Shown piece after piece: positions 23,298 through 35,500 of a stretch of DNA of 64,000 nucleotides. The translations under genes and the position numbers were made by a program. A model generated the notes under the pieces. The model was given only the letters and a program-made list of their open reading frames with translations, did no database searches and had not been told where the DNA came from. Source of the DNA: Amborella trichopoda (taxonomy: Eukaryota; Streptophyta; Magnoliopsida; Amborellales; Amborellaceae); contig NW_006494865.1 of NCBI RefSeq assembly GCF_000471905.2, positions 532,496 through 596,495 on the forward strand, written 5' to 3'. How positions within the stretch are numbered: position 1 is the stretch's first letter; each line of letters begins with the position of its first letter.

Positions 23298-24105
23298 TGA
23301 CGCCACTTCAGTTCCACCAATAGTCACCCCTCACCGATGGTTTACCTTCTTGCGACCTTTTCCTTTCCCTGCATTCCTTCAGGTTTCACCGAAAACACAC
23401 TCCCGCGCACCGCAAAAATCCTTACCACCTTCTGCACGTTGCTGGAGTTAGCGAAAAACCACCAAACGTCCCTAGAAAAAGCTCCCCTAAGTCCCTGCGG
23501 CCCTGTGGATTGCCCTTCTCCATGGTTTCCTACTTCAGAAGTTCACCAAAGCTCACCAAAATTATGCTAAGTTTGCAGTGAACTCAATGCAGCCCCATCT
23601 CCTTTATCTCCAACAACTAGAGAGCTGACAAACCCCTCTGAACTATCTTCAACCTCCCCTTTAGCAGCAGAACGACTGGAGGAGCACTGGAACTCCAGTA
23701 GGGCACCTCTATAGATCCTGCTATGGTCTCGAGAAGCCATGTTCCTTGCTCAGAAAGCCTCGGCACTTCTCGAAAGGGTTCGTAATCATGTTGTGAAGCT
23801 TCGCACCTCCTGAAGATCGTCAGAAAAATCCCTAAATCATGTCTGGGAAGTGCGCGTCGAAAAACCCTCGCCAGAAAGCTTTGGCTCTCTCTCTCTAAAA
23901 ACCTTTCTACTATTTTACCCTTTGGTAAAACAATAAACTGGGCTTTCTCCCCTTTTTATACCCCATGGTACTGCGAACTGCCCCCGACAAACTCAGAATG
24001 ATGCTCCACTCCCCAACTCTTGATGGCGATAAGACGAGGCTGGGGTGGGCTAAACACGAGACCCGAAGCATCATCGACGCACGCCTCATCAAGACTTGCG
24101 TCGTG
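23298..24105 (+). mobile_element. Element B: 3' LTR or 3' flank, truncated by satellite
   Basis: About 0.8 kb starting TGACGCC. It contains a TATA-like 'ctttttataccccatgg' (about 23953). I could not align it with the 5' LTR proposed at 13245-14598, so either the 5' LTR start is wrong, or this is a different element's LTR, or both ends have been exchanged by recombination. It ends abruptly in satellite monomer sequence at about 24106. Confidence 0.35.
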
Positions 24106-26945
24106 TGTTGTGATGCATGTGTTTATCGAAAAGATCACTACTATCTGTTTAAAAAATATTTTAATATGTAACTTAACTATAAGCAAGGAAAAATTTGAAA
24201 TTTTTAGTACAATGCGATTTTGGAAGTTAGTGTCCTAGAATTTTATTTGTAGAGTGCCCTCGTCTTTTAGTAAAAATTTCAACTTTACCCTTTATTGAGA
24301 TAACAAAAGTACCCCTTTTCTTGTAGTAATATTTACAAAATTACCCTTACTTATTGATGAAGATATCACAAAAAGTAAAGGAAAATTTGAAATATTGAAA
24401 AAAGTACAATGGAATTTTGGAGGTTAGTGTCCTGGAATTTAATTTATAGAGTGCCCTTGTATTTTAGTAAATATTTCAACTTTACCCTTTATGGAGATGA
24501 CAAAAGTACCCCTTATCTTGTAGTAATATTACAAAATTGTCCTTACTTAATGATGAAGATATCACAAAAAGTTACTTTTTAAAAAAATAGACTACAAAAT
24601 TAGTAAATCCACACTTCACAACTCTCTCTATCTTTATCCTTTGTAATTTGTAGGGTTGTGAATTTTAGATTATGCCTTAGTGATAGGGTTTATCTAGAGT
24701 TAACATCCCCTCAAAATACAAAGGTTAAATTTAGAAAGGGTTGTGATGGGTGTGTTTATAAAAAATATCATTACTTTTTGTTTAAAAATTATTTTAATTA
24801 GTAACCTAACCATTCAGCAGGGCAAATTTGAATTTTTTACAAAAGGACAATGGCATATCGGAAGTTAGTGTCCTAGAATTTTAGTTATAGAGTGCATTTG
24901 TCTTTTAGTAAAAATTTCAACTTCACCTTTTTATGAGATGACAAAAGTAACCTATGTCTTGTAGTAATAATTACTAAATTGCTCTAACTTCATGACAAAG
25001 ATATCACAAAAAGTAACTTTTTTAAAAAAATAAACTGCAAAATTAATAATTCCACCCTTCATAATTCTGTCTATCTTTAACCATTGTAATTTGAAGGATT
25101 GTGAAGTTTAGATTATCCCTTAGTGATAGGGTTTGTCTAGAGTTAACAACCCCTCAAAACACAAACGTTAAAGTTAAAAGGGGTTGTGATGGGTGTGTTT
25201 TTCAAAAAGATCATTACTTTTTGTTTAAAAAATTATTTTAATATGTAACTTAACCGTTAAGCAAGGAAAATTTTGAAATTTTTACAAAAGTACAATGGCA
25301 TTTTGGAAGTTAGTGTCCTGAAATTTTATTTGTAGAGTGCCCTTGTCTTTTAGTAAAAATTTCAACTTTACCCTCTATGGTGATGACAAACGTAACCCTT
25401 GTCTGGTAGTATTATTTACAAAATTGCCCTAACTTAATGATGAAGAGACCACAAAAAGTAACTTTTAAGGTTAAAGTACAAAGGTTAAAGTTAGAAGGGG
25501 ATGTGATGGGTGTGTTTACCAAAAAGATCATTACTTTTAAAAAAATAAATATTTTAATATGTAACTATACCATTAAGCAAGTGAATATTTGAAATTTTTA
25601 CAAAAGTACATTGGTATTTTGGAAGTTAGTGTCATGGAATTTATTTGTAGCGTGCTCTAGTCTTTTAGTTAAAATTTCAACTTTACCTTTTATGGAGATG
25701 ACAAAAGTACCCCTTCTCTTTTAGTAATATTTACATAATTGCCTTTACTTAATAATGAAGATATCACAAAAATGTAACTTTTTAAAAAAAATAGACCAGA
25801 AAATTAGTAAATCCACTCTTCACAACTCCCTCTATCTTTAGCCTTTGTAATTTGAAGGGTTGTGAATTTTAGATTATCCCTTAGTGACGATAGGGTTTGT
25901 CTAGAGTTAACAACTCCTTAAAATACAAAGGTTAAAGTTAGAAAGGGTTGTGATAAGTGTGTTTATCAAAAAGATCATTACTTTTTGTTTAAAAAAATAT
26001 TTTATTAGGTTACTTAACCATTAAGCAAGGGCAAATTTGAAATTATTACAAGAGTACAATGGCATTTTGGTAGTTAGTGTCCTGAAATTTTATTTGTAAA
26101 GTGCCCTTGTCTTTTAGTAAAACTTTCAACTACACTATTTATGGAGAAGACAAAAGTATCCCTTGTCTTATAGTAATATTACAAAATTGCCCCTACTTAA
26201 TTATGAAGACATCATAAAAAGTAACGTTTTTAAAAAAATAGAAACAAAATTAGTAAATCCACCCTTCATAACTCTCTCTATGTTTGTAATTTGCAAGATT
26301 GTGATGTGTAGATTATCCCTTAATAATAGGGTTTATCTAGAGTTAACAACCCCTCAAAATACAAAGGTTAAAGTTAGAAGGTGTGATGGGTGTATTTATG
26401 AAAAAGATCATTACTTTTTATTTAAAAAATTATTTTAGTACGCAACTTAACCATTAAGCAAGGGTTAATTTGAAATTTTAACAAAAGTACAATTGTATTT
26501 TGGAAGTAAGTGTCCTGGAATTTTGTTTGTAAAGTGCCCTTATGTTTTAGTAAAAATTTCACCTCTACCCTTTATGGAGATGACAAAAGTACCCCTTGTC
26601 TTGTAGTAATAGTTTCAAAATTGCCCTTAATTATTGATGAAGATATCACAAAACGTAATTTTTTAAAGAAAATAGACCCCAAAATTAGTAAATTTACCCT
26701 TCACATATCTCTCTATCTTTAACCTTTGTAATTTGAAAGGTTTTGAGGGGTTGTTAACTCTAAACAAACCCTAATATTTTGAGGGGTATAGGGTTTAAGG
26801 TTTACTCTTTACTAGTGTCCTGAAATTTTATTTGTAGAGTGCCCTTGTCTTTTTGTAAAATTTTTTACTTTACCCATTATGGATATGATAAAAGTACCCC
26901 TTATCTTAAAGTAATATTTAAAAAATTTGTTAACTTTTTTAAAAA
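24106..26945 (+). repeat. AT-rich satellite, array 1 (about 443-bp monomer)
   Basis: A monomer recurs about seven times, marked by 'gtgtcctggaattttatttg' (about 24228, 24430, 24868, 25312, 25630, 26078, 26510, 26815) and 'gttaacaacccctcaaaata'. Spacings near 438-448 give the full period; 202, 318 and 305 mark truncated monomers. It has no coding function: short frames inside the monomer are accidental. The left edge cuts into element B, and the right edge cuts into the LTR of C. The last monomer contains a small inverted segment (26741-26772). Confidence 0.93.
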
Positions 26946-27186
26946 TTGAGTGCTCTCTTATCTTGTGTAGAAATTGAGTGCTCTCTCTTCAAATTTGTGA
27001 AGTCTCTCTTCTTTCTCGCTCTTCTTTCTCCCTCTTCTTTCCTTTTCTCTCTCTTATTTCCTTTCTTTCTTTCTCTTCTTTACTTTTCTTTCTTTCTCTT
27101 CTTTCATTTTCTCTCTTCTTTCCTTTTATTTCTTCTCTCTTTCCTTTTCCCTTTGCATATTTCTCTTCTGAAGTTTCTCTCCCTAT

Positions 27187-27665
27187 CTATTGCACACGGT
27201 AGTGCACATTGCCGAGCGTGACTCTCTCTTCTTGCTCTGCCTGTCGTGCGCGGCAGTGCACACTGCCGAGTGTGACGTTCTCTCTCTCTGTCTATCTCGC
27301 AAGGCAGTGTACACTGCCAAGCATGACGTTCTCTTTTCTCTCTTTGTCTATTGCGCACGGCAGTGCACACTGCAGAGCGTGACATTCTCTTCTCTCTATC
27401 TATCTGTCGCGCACGGCAGTGCACGCTGTCGAGCGTGTCATTTCTATTTTCTCTCTCTGACTGTTGCGCACCGCAGTGCACACTACGGAGCGTGACATTT
27501 TCTTTTCTCTCTCTGTCTGTTGCGAATGAAAGTGCACACTGCCGAGCACGATGTTCTCGTTTCTCTCTTTGTATGTTGCGCATGGCAGTGTACACTACCG
27601 AGCATGATGTTTCTCTCTTATCTTTTTGTCTGTTGTGCAGGACAGTGCATACGTTTCAACACGAC
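27187..27665 (+). repeat. 57-bp minisatellite with a hairpin core, 9 copies
   Basis: The core 'agtgcacactgccgagcgtg' starts at about 27199, 27257, 27305, 27362, 27418, 27474, 27531, 27587 and 27644, mostly 56-58 bp apart. The best units contain CGGCAGTG-CA-CACTGCCG, a perfect 8-bp inverted repeat with a 2-base loop. 57 is a multiple of three, which explains long open but meaningless frames on both strands. It lies in the LTR of C. Confidence 0.9.
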
Positions 27666-27734
27666 CTCGTTCTCTGTTCTCTTCTTTCTCCTTTTGCTTG
27701 CTTGACCAAAGGGCAGGCTGAGCCTTGTGTTGTT

Positions 27735-28040
27735 GTGTCAGTCTTGTCATCGAGCAGTTTACCGGTGGTGCCGGTTTAGTTACCGTGTCCATCTAGCTGT
27801 CGCGTTAAACTAGCTGTTACACCAGACTAGCTGTCGTGCTAGTCATGTCGTTGAGCAGTTTAGCCATCATGCTATTCTAAGTCACTGTGCCCATCTATTT
27901 GCCGCGTCAGACTAGCCGTTGCGCCTGATTAGCTGTTGGGCCAGTCATGTCGTCGAGCAGTTTAGCCGTTGTGTCGGTCTTAATCACCGTGCCCGTCAAG
28001 CTGCTGTGCCAGACCAGCCACTGCGCCAGTCTTGCCACCA
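27735..28040 (+). repeat. 99-bp tandem repeat, about 3 copies
   Basis: 'gtc.tgtcgtcgagcagttta' recurs at about 27744, 27843 and 27942, each followed by words like 'gccgttgtg.cggtct' and 'accgtgcccgtc.agctg'. A partial copy is retained in the truncated LTR of D (30880-30970). Confidence 0.8.
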
Positions 28041-28814
28041 TGCCAGCATAGTCACCGGGTTAGGCTCCCTCATTCTCTTTTTTCTCCTCTTCATTTTCGT
28101 CTCTACCCCCTCATTGGAAAGTTTAGCGAGAAGCAAGCTAACCTTCACCTTCTTCTCATTCCTTTTCTTCTCCCTCTCTCTACAAAAATATTTACTCTCT
28201 TTCTCTGAAGAGCCAGGTGAAAGTCAAACTGGTCATCGTTTCTTCATTTCTCTACCTCCTTACTATTCTCCCCTTCTTCTGCCTCTCTTATTCCCTCTTT
28301 TACTTTCTTCATCTCACCCCTTTTCACTCAACTTCCACCAAGGAAATGATGTTATAAGTCCTCAGTTAAAGGAGATGCCGGAAGGCTGTCCAATTGACAT
28401 GGACCCATTGACATCATTCCCTCATTCTCCCCTTGAATGTCCAAGAATGTGTACATTCACCCAAAGACAAGGTTCGGCCTTCTGACCCACTTGTCTGTAT
28501 TCTAACGTGTGTGTGTGACTGCAGGAGAAGAAGAAAATAGATCAAGAGAGACGATTCCAAACTGGTCACAGGCCAGAGGGAATTCTTTGTGTTCTAAGAG
28601 CGCACCCAAACGACCAGTCAGAGCACGTCACAGATCCATGCTAGGTGAGTCCCGCCTTGTGACCCTAATTCCCCTCCGACTGGTTGGTACTCCTGCATGT
28701 GTCTTCCTCAAACAGTTCCTGAGAGCACGGTGTCAAGTCTTGAGTCCTTCTCGAACCCAAAACCACGTCAGCAAGTCATCCCGACCCGAGGGCGAGATCA
28801 ATGCATCTAACCAA

Positions 28815-28835
28815 CTTGGTGACTCCACTATGGAC
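28815..28835 (+). other. Element C: primer-binding site
   Basis: CTTGGTGACTCCACTATGG directly follows the LTR end; same box as in B and D with one change (GGC to GGT). Confidence 0.65.
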
Positions 28836-30250
28836 ACTCTACCCCATCATTAGGTCATTCTTGCTTGGCCTTTTTTTTCTTCTGTCAGTTGTTCACTATC
28901 ACACACATGTCACTTGGGTTGTTTAACCCTTTCATCCGAGTCAGGGATTTTATGATCCCCACACTCGTGAACTTTCCTCAAGAACAGGTTCCTCGAACCT
29001 TGTTCCCGACCTTCCTTCTGAGCGAGGACCCGGTGTCACGCTCACGGGTTCTTACTTGGGTTGGTGTGAGGAGGGACCTAAAAGTCCCTCACTCCCCATA
29101 TCCTAGCCCTTGTGAACCCTCCACCAAAGCACCTTGCATGGGTGGCATAGTAGCCACCGCACACCGCATGCACCTTGCAACCGGTAAGTCACTTGTCTAT
29201 CCCATTGCTGAGGGCAGCCGAAAGGCCGTCCCTTCCCTTGCTACAACTGACAGTCCATCTGACATTGCTCTTGTGGGTCGCCATAAGGACACCCCCCATT
29301 CTTAGTCACAGCGGGCCCCTATAACAAGAGGCTCGACACATGGAGAAGGAGGCTCTAAGGCCACCATCTCCCACACATGTATCAAGGCTCGTGGTCCATC
29401 CACTATGGCCACATCTTGGGGCAACCTTTAGGCTACCTCGAGCCACATTCCAAGACTGGGTCTTCTTGGACGTGGCCCCGTAGACACTTTGCATCTGCAT
29501 TCCACAGCTCAAGGCAACCCTATCGTTGCACCTGCTCGAGCACACGAGAGATGACTCCCTCGTCATCCCTCTTTGCACATGCCTATACAATTTGTGAGGT
29601 GTGGTCACAAGGTCGATCCCTCACAAACACATGCTCATGGTACTCAGCCTCCTAAGGCTGAACCTACTACTCAAGCCTAGGTGGACCCCCAGGTAGCCTG
29701 AAACCTTGCTTCAAAGGGCGCACACACGTTTCCACCACTGACTGCATCGAGCTCCCAATCAAGAGGTCACTGACAACTGCCTTTACCCTCGTTTGTCCCT
29801 TCTCCACCGGTCGAACCACTCAAGACTGGGTACTCGAAGGCCTTCCCTAAGAGTACCCTCTTCTAACAGGCCCAATCGTTGAAGCTCATAAAAGAGCACT
29901 GACCAAGACCCTTTTAGGTGATGAGGTCTTACATCCCTTGTCTCTCCCCAAGCTAAGATGGAAGCCTGAGATGACCCCTATCTCCGGCCCACATCCCTTG
30001 CCGCACCTTATGAAGACGGCCATGTCATGCTCAAAGACAGTGGACCATTCACAATCATGGTTCTGGAAGGAAGTATACCAGAGCTTGAGAGCCAAGCATG
30101 ACCTAGGCATACAAATAGTGCCAAGGGAAGAACCCAAAACGCTCGGGGCAAGAGGGTCTACTGACCCCCTAGAGGAGAATCCCTTCTACCCACTACAGCC
30201 TAGAGCAGAACCCGAGTTGGAAGGACCAGAATCCTGCATGATTGTTAGCA
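28836..30250 (+). mobile_element. Element C: 5' leader and gag N-terminal remnants
   Basis: Leader with blocks shared with B (for example 29050-29140). Its distal part (29938-30255) gives 'FWKEVYQSLRAKHDLGIQIV' and 'LEENPFYPLQP', matched in D at 32210-32355, so a coding segment upstream of the capsid region is conserved between the two copies. No known domain is recognised in this segment. Confidence 0.55.
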
Positions 30251-30847
30251 TCTAGGAGATGAACCAACCTTGCAGCCCCTGTGGTCCCAAGACCGTCATG
30301 ATCCGGTTCTGACCCGATCAGGGTACAAGGCTCGAGCTCAGTTGGGACCGATCTCTAAGAGGCCATGCAAGATGCTGACCATGCAAGGAACTGATCTCCA
30401 GGAGGAGAGAGTCATCATAATGGTCATCGAGGACCCCAATGACGATCAAGAAGACCAAATGAACCGGTTTGAAGATATGATGTGCTAGATGATGGATAAG
30501 ATAGCTGATGGAAGGTACCCACCCCCTTGAGAACTCATCCCACTAAGGTACCAATTCTCCTCATCCAGTAGATCCGGTCCCAAGGCAGCTACCTCCTTCA
30601 CACGACCATTCCTCCCCTAGTCAGCTCTCGCAATCCGACATCGACGCCATTGTCACCCACAGTTTGCAAGGAAGGCAGATCCCATGCATGCAAGGACCAG
30701 CCCTTTATCAGAAGCCCTATCCCTCTTATATACCAAAAGGGGAAATTCCAGCTCTTCAATGGCACGAGTTCCCATCATTTGCATATTGCTCATTTCTATT
30801 CAGCATGTCAAGATACGAAAGATAATGGGAGGCTTCTTCCCCAACAA
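30251..30847 (+). pseudogene. Element C: gag fragment, truncated
   Basis: Reads 'LTRSGYKARAQLGPI' (30316-30360), 'MVIEDPNDDQEDQMNRFEDM' (30420-30480) and, frameshifted, 'IRRHRRHCHPQFARKADPMH' (about 30630-30690). It then runs on in the capsid region as far as 'gggaggcttcttccccaac' (30828-30846). At about 30848 it jumps into the middle of the LTR of element D. Everything downstream (capsid C-terminus, zinc finger, pol) is missing. Stops at 30487-30489 and later. Confidence 0.7.
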
Positions 30848-31754
30848 GTTTAGAATAGTTGTTGTGCCTGACTAGCTGTCATGCCAGAAATGTCAGCGAG
30901 CAGTTTAGCCGTTGTGTCGGTCTGAATCACCGTGCCCGTCTAGCTGCTGTGCCAGACCAGCCGCTGCGCCAATCTTAACGCCATGCCAGCTTAGTCACCG
31001 GGTCAAACTCCCCCATTCTCTTTCTTCTCCTCTTCTTTTTTGTCTCTTCCCCCTCATTGGAAAGTTTAGCGAGAGCCAAGCTAACCTTCACCTTATTTCT
31101 CATTCCTTTTCTTCTCCCTCTCTTTACAAAAATATTTACTCTTTTTCTTTGAAGAACTAGGTGAAAGTCAAACTGGTCTTCGTCTCTTCATTTCTCTACC
31201 TCCTTACTATTCTGCCCTCCTTCTGCCTCTCCTCTTCTCTCTTTTACTTTCTTCATCTCACCCCTTTTCACTCAACTTCTACCAAGGAAATGATGTTATA
31301 AGTCCTCTGTTAAAGGAGATGCCAGAAGGATGTCCAATTGACATGGACCCATTGACATCATTCCCTCATTCTCCCATTGAATGTACACGAATGTGTACAT
31401 TCACCCAAAGACAAGGTGGGGTCTTCTGACCCCACTTGTCTATATTCTAACGTGTGTGTGTGACTGCAGGAGAAGAAGAAAACAGGTCCAGAGAGATGAT
31501 TCCAAACCGGCCACAGGCCAGGGGGCATTCTTTCTGATCTAAGAGCCCGCCCACCCAAGCAGCTCGAGCGCATCACAGACCCACATGAAGTGAGTCCTGC
31601 CTTGCGACCCTAACTCATCTTTCACCGATACTCTTGTCTGTGTCTTCCTCACACAGTTCCCGAAAGTGTGGTCTCAAGTCCAAGGTCCATCTCGAACCTA
31701 GAACTACATCACTAAGTCATCCAGGACCCAGGGGCGAGATCTGGGCATCTAACC
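30848..31754 (+). mobile_element. Element D: LTR, 5' truncated
   Basis: Aligns with 27890-28813 of C, including 'gttgtgtcggtct.aatcacc', 'ctcattggaaagtttagcga' and 'ctgcaggagaagaagaaaa'. The 57-bp minisatellite part of the LTR is absent, because the copy begins inside the 99-bp repeat region. Confidence 0.8.
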
Positions 31755-31756
31755 AA

Positions 31757-31777
31757 CTTAGCGACTCCACTGAGGAC
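31757..31777 (+). other. Element D: primer-binding site
   Basis: CTTAGCGACTCCACTGAGG, one change from the B box. Confidence 0.65.
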
Positions 31778-32585
31778 ATGCTACCCCATCGTCGGGTTGT
31801 TCTTTCTTGGCATTTTGTTTCTTCGGTCTCCTATTCACTATCACACACATGTGATCTGGATTGTTTAAACCTGTCATCCGAGTCAGGGATTTTGTGATCC
31901 CCGCACTCGTGAACTTTCCTTAAGAACAAGTTCCTCGAACCTCTTTCCTGACCGTCCTATAGAGCGAAGGCCTTCCCTAAGAGTACGCTCTTCAGGTACC
32001 CCTTTTTAACTAGCCCGACCTTTGGAGCTCATAAAAGGGCACGTGGCAAGACCCTTTTAGGTGATGAGGTCTAACATCCCCCGTCTCTCCCCAAGCTATG
32101 TCGGAAGCCTGAGCTTACCCCTGTCTCTAGCCCACATCCCTTCCCACACCTTATGGAGACGGCCTTGTCATGCATGAAGATAGCGGACAATTCACAATCA
32201 TGGTCCCGGTCTCGGTTCTGGAAGGAAGTATATCAAAGCCTGAGAGCTAAGCATGACCGAGGCATACAAATAGTGCGAATGGAACAACCCAAGATGCTTG
32301 GGGCAAGCAAGTCTGCTGACCCCCTAACAGAGAATCCCTTCTACCCACTACAGCCTTGAGGAAAACCTAAGGTGGAAGGACTAAAATCCTACGTGGTTGT
32401 TAACACTGTAGGAGACGACCCAACCTTGCAGCCTCTGCGGTCCCAAGACAGCTGTGATCGGGTTCTGACCCGATCAGCATATAAGGCTCGAGCTCAGTTG
32501 GGATACGTCGAACCCTTGTTGACCGACCTACCACCCCCATTCAAGAGGACACGCAAGATGCTGACTATGCAAGAGACCGAGACTG
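31778..32585 (+). mobile_element. Element D: shortened leader and gag N-terminus
   Basis: Compared with C, about 0.8 kb is deleted: 'ttcctgaccgtcctatagagcgaagg' here (about 31945-31970) joins sequences that in C are at about 29030 and 29840. Beyond it, 32153-32359 gives 'RSRFWKEVYQSLRAKHDRGI' and 32372-32585 ends with 'KRTRKMLTMQETE', in step with C. The 35-bp array then interrupts the reading frame. Confidence 0.65.
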
Positions 32586-35500
32586 GGATGTTTAGGGTCG
32601 TCCAGGACAGACCGAGGCTGTGCAGTTTAGGGTCGTGCAGCGAAACCAAGGTTGTGCAGTTTAGGTTCGTGCAGCTAGACCAAGGATGTGGAGTTTAGGA
32701 TCGTGTAGCTAAATCGAGGCTGCGCAGCTTAGGGTCGTGTAGCACGGACTGGGACTGTTCAGCTTAGGGTTGTGCAACACGGACAGAGGTTGTGCAGTTT
32801 AGAGTCGTGCTATGCAGACCTAGGCTGTGCAGTTTAGAGTCATGCAGCACAGACCGAGGCTGTGCAATTCACGTTTGTACAGCACGGACCGAGGCTGTGC
32901 AGTTTAGGTTCGTGCAGCACGAACCAAGGTTGTGCAATTTAGGGTCATGAGGCACGGACCAGGGCTGTGCAGTTTAGCATCGTGCATCACGGACCAAGGC
33001 TGTCCAGTTTAGGGTCATGCAGCACGGACTGGGGCTGTGCCTTTTAGGGTCATGCAGCACGGACCGAGGCTCTACAGTTTTGGGTCGTGCAGCAAGGATA
33101 GAGGCAGTGCAGTTTAGGGTCGTGCAGTACCGGCTAAGGTTGTGCAATTTAGGGTCGTGCAGCACGGACCGAGGTTGTGCAGCTAGACCGAGGCTGTGCA
33201 GTTTAGGATCACACAGCATGGACCGGGGCAGTGCAGTTTAGGGTCATGCAGTAAGGACGGAGGCTGTGCAGTTTAGGCGTGCAGCTAGACTGAGGTTGTG
33301 CAGTTTATGGTTGTGCAGCTAAACCACGGTTGTGCAGTTTGGGGTCATGCAGCACGAACCGAGGCTGTGCAGAATAGGGTTATGCAGTATGGACCAAGGC
33401 TGTGCAATTTGGGATCAAGTAGCACGGACTGAGGCTATGCAGTTTAGGGTCATGCAGCACGGACCGAGGCGATACAGTTTGTGGTCGTGTAGCATAGACC
33501 GAGGCTGTGCAGTTTAGGGTCTGGCAGCACAGGCCGAGGCATGCAGCTAGACCGAAGCTATGCGGTTTAGGGCTGTACAGCACGCGTTGGGACTGTGTAG
33601 TTTAAGGTCGTGCATCATGGACTGAGTCTGTGCAGTTTAGGGTTGTGCAGCAAGGACCGAAGCTGTGCAGTTTGGGGTCATGTAGCACAGACCGAGGCTA
33701 TGCAGTTTAGGGTCGTGCAGCATGGATCGAGGCTGTGCAGTTTAGAGTCGTGCAACACGGGCTAGGGCTGTGCAGTTTAGCATCGCGCAACATGGACCGA
33801 GGCTGTGCAGTTTACGGTTGTGCAGCATGGACCGAGGCTTTGCATTTTTGGGACGTGCATCATGAACCGAGGCTGTGCAGTCTAGGGTCATGTAGGAAGG
33901 ACCGAGGCCTTGCAGTTTAGGGTTGTGCAGCACGGATCGAGGCTGTGCAGTTTAGGATCATGCAGCATGGACCGACGCTGTGAAGTTTACGATCGTGTAG
34001 CACAGACCGAGGTTATACAGTTTAAGGTCTGCAACACGAAATGAGGCTGTGCAGTTTAAGATCGTGCAGCTAGACCGAGGTTATGAAGTTTAGGGTCGTG
34101 CAGCTTGACCGAGGCTATGTAGTTTAAGATCGTGCAGCTAGATCAAGGTTGTACAGTTTCGGGTTATGTAGCACAGGCTGGAGCTGTGCAGTTTAGGGTC
34201 ATGTAGCACGGACCAAGGCTGTGTAGTTTAGGGTCGTGCTACACAGACCTAGGCTGTATAGTATAGGGCCATGTTGCATGATCCGAGGCTGTAGAGTTCA
34301 GCATCGTGCAGCACAGACCAAGGCTGTATAGTTTATGGTCGTGCAGCAGGGACCAACGCTGTGTAATTTAGTGTCATGCAGTACAGATCGAGGCTCTGTA
34401 GTTTAGGGTCGTGCAGCACAGACCGAGGCTATGCAGTTTAGGTTTGTGCAGCTAGACCGAGGTTGTGCATTTTAGGGTAGTGCAACTAGACCGAGGCTTT
34501 ACAGTTTAGGCTCGTGCAGCCAGACCGAGTATGCACAAATTTAGGGTCATGCAGCACGGGCTGGGGCTGTGCAGTTTAGGGAGGTACAGGACGTATCGAG
34601 GCTGCATTGTTTAGGGTCATGCGGCACGGACCAAGGCTGTGCAGTTTAGGGTCGTGCAGCACAGACTGAGGCTGTACAGTTTAGGATCATGCAACACAGA
34701 CTGGGCCTCTGCAGTTTAGAGTCGTGCACCATGGACTGAGGATTTACAGTCGAACTTAGGCTGTGTTGTTTAGGTTTGTGCAGCTAGACCGAGGTTGTGC
34801 AATTTAGGGCGTGCAGCTAGACCAAGGCTGTGCAGTGTAGGGTTGTGCATCTTGACCGAGGCTGCACAGTTAAGGTCATGTAGCACGAGCCAGGGTTGTG
34901 AAGTTTCGGGTCGTGCAGCACGGATCGAGGCTGTACAGTTTAGGGTCTTGTAGCACGTACCTAGGCCACGCAGTTTAGGGTCGTGCAACATGGATCGAGG
35001 CTGTGCAATTTAAGGTCGTGCAGCACGGACCGAGGTTGTGCAGTTTAGGGTCGTGCAGCACGGACTGAAGTTTTGTAGTTTAATGTCATGCAGTTGGACT
35101 GAGGCTGTGTAGTTTAGGGTCATGCAGCAAGGACCGACGCAGTGCAGTTTAGGGTCGTGCAGCGGAGACCGAGGCTGGGCAGAAGTTTTGCAGTTTAGGG
35201 TCGTGCAGCTAGACCAAGGCTGTGCCGTTTGGGGTCGTGCAGCAGGGACTGAGGCTGTGCAGAATAGGGGCATGCAACACAGACCGAGGCTGTGCACTTT
35301 AGGGTCAGGTAGCATGGACCGAGGCTGTGTAGTTTAGGGTCATGCAGCACGNNNNNNNNNNNNNNNNNNNNGGTCGTGCAGCACAAAACCGAGGTTGTGA
35401 AGTTGAGGGTCATGCAGCTTGACCAAGGCTGTACAGTTTAGGGTTGTGCAACATGGGTCGAGGCTGTGTTGTTTAGGGTTATGCAGCACGGACTAAGGCT

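Larger units (their letters stand above)
26946..28813 (+). mobile_element. Element C: 5' LTR
   Basis: The right end is defined by the primer-binding box at 28815, and the part 27880-28813 aligns closely with the LTR of D (30848-31754). The LTR holds, in order, a duplicated 'attgagtgctctct' start, a pyrimidine-rich tract (27000-27180), a 57-bp minisatellite (27187-27665), a 99-bp repeat (27735-28040) and a unique part with 'ctcattggaaagtttagcga'. The start at 26946 is the satellite boundary and may not be the true terminus. Confidence 0.65.

Noticed and set aside
13245-24105. Calling 23298-24105 a confirmed 3' LTR matching 13245-14598
   Set aside because: I could not align the two by eye; the pairing is left open.
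27104-27595. Long minus-strand ORF (163 codons) as a protein gene
   Set aside because: It is the 57-bp minisatellite read in frame; the period is a multiple of three and there is no start context or domain.
28865-29655. Leader ORFs of element C as genes
   Set aside because: They are not kept as open frames in the corresponding leaders of B and D.
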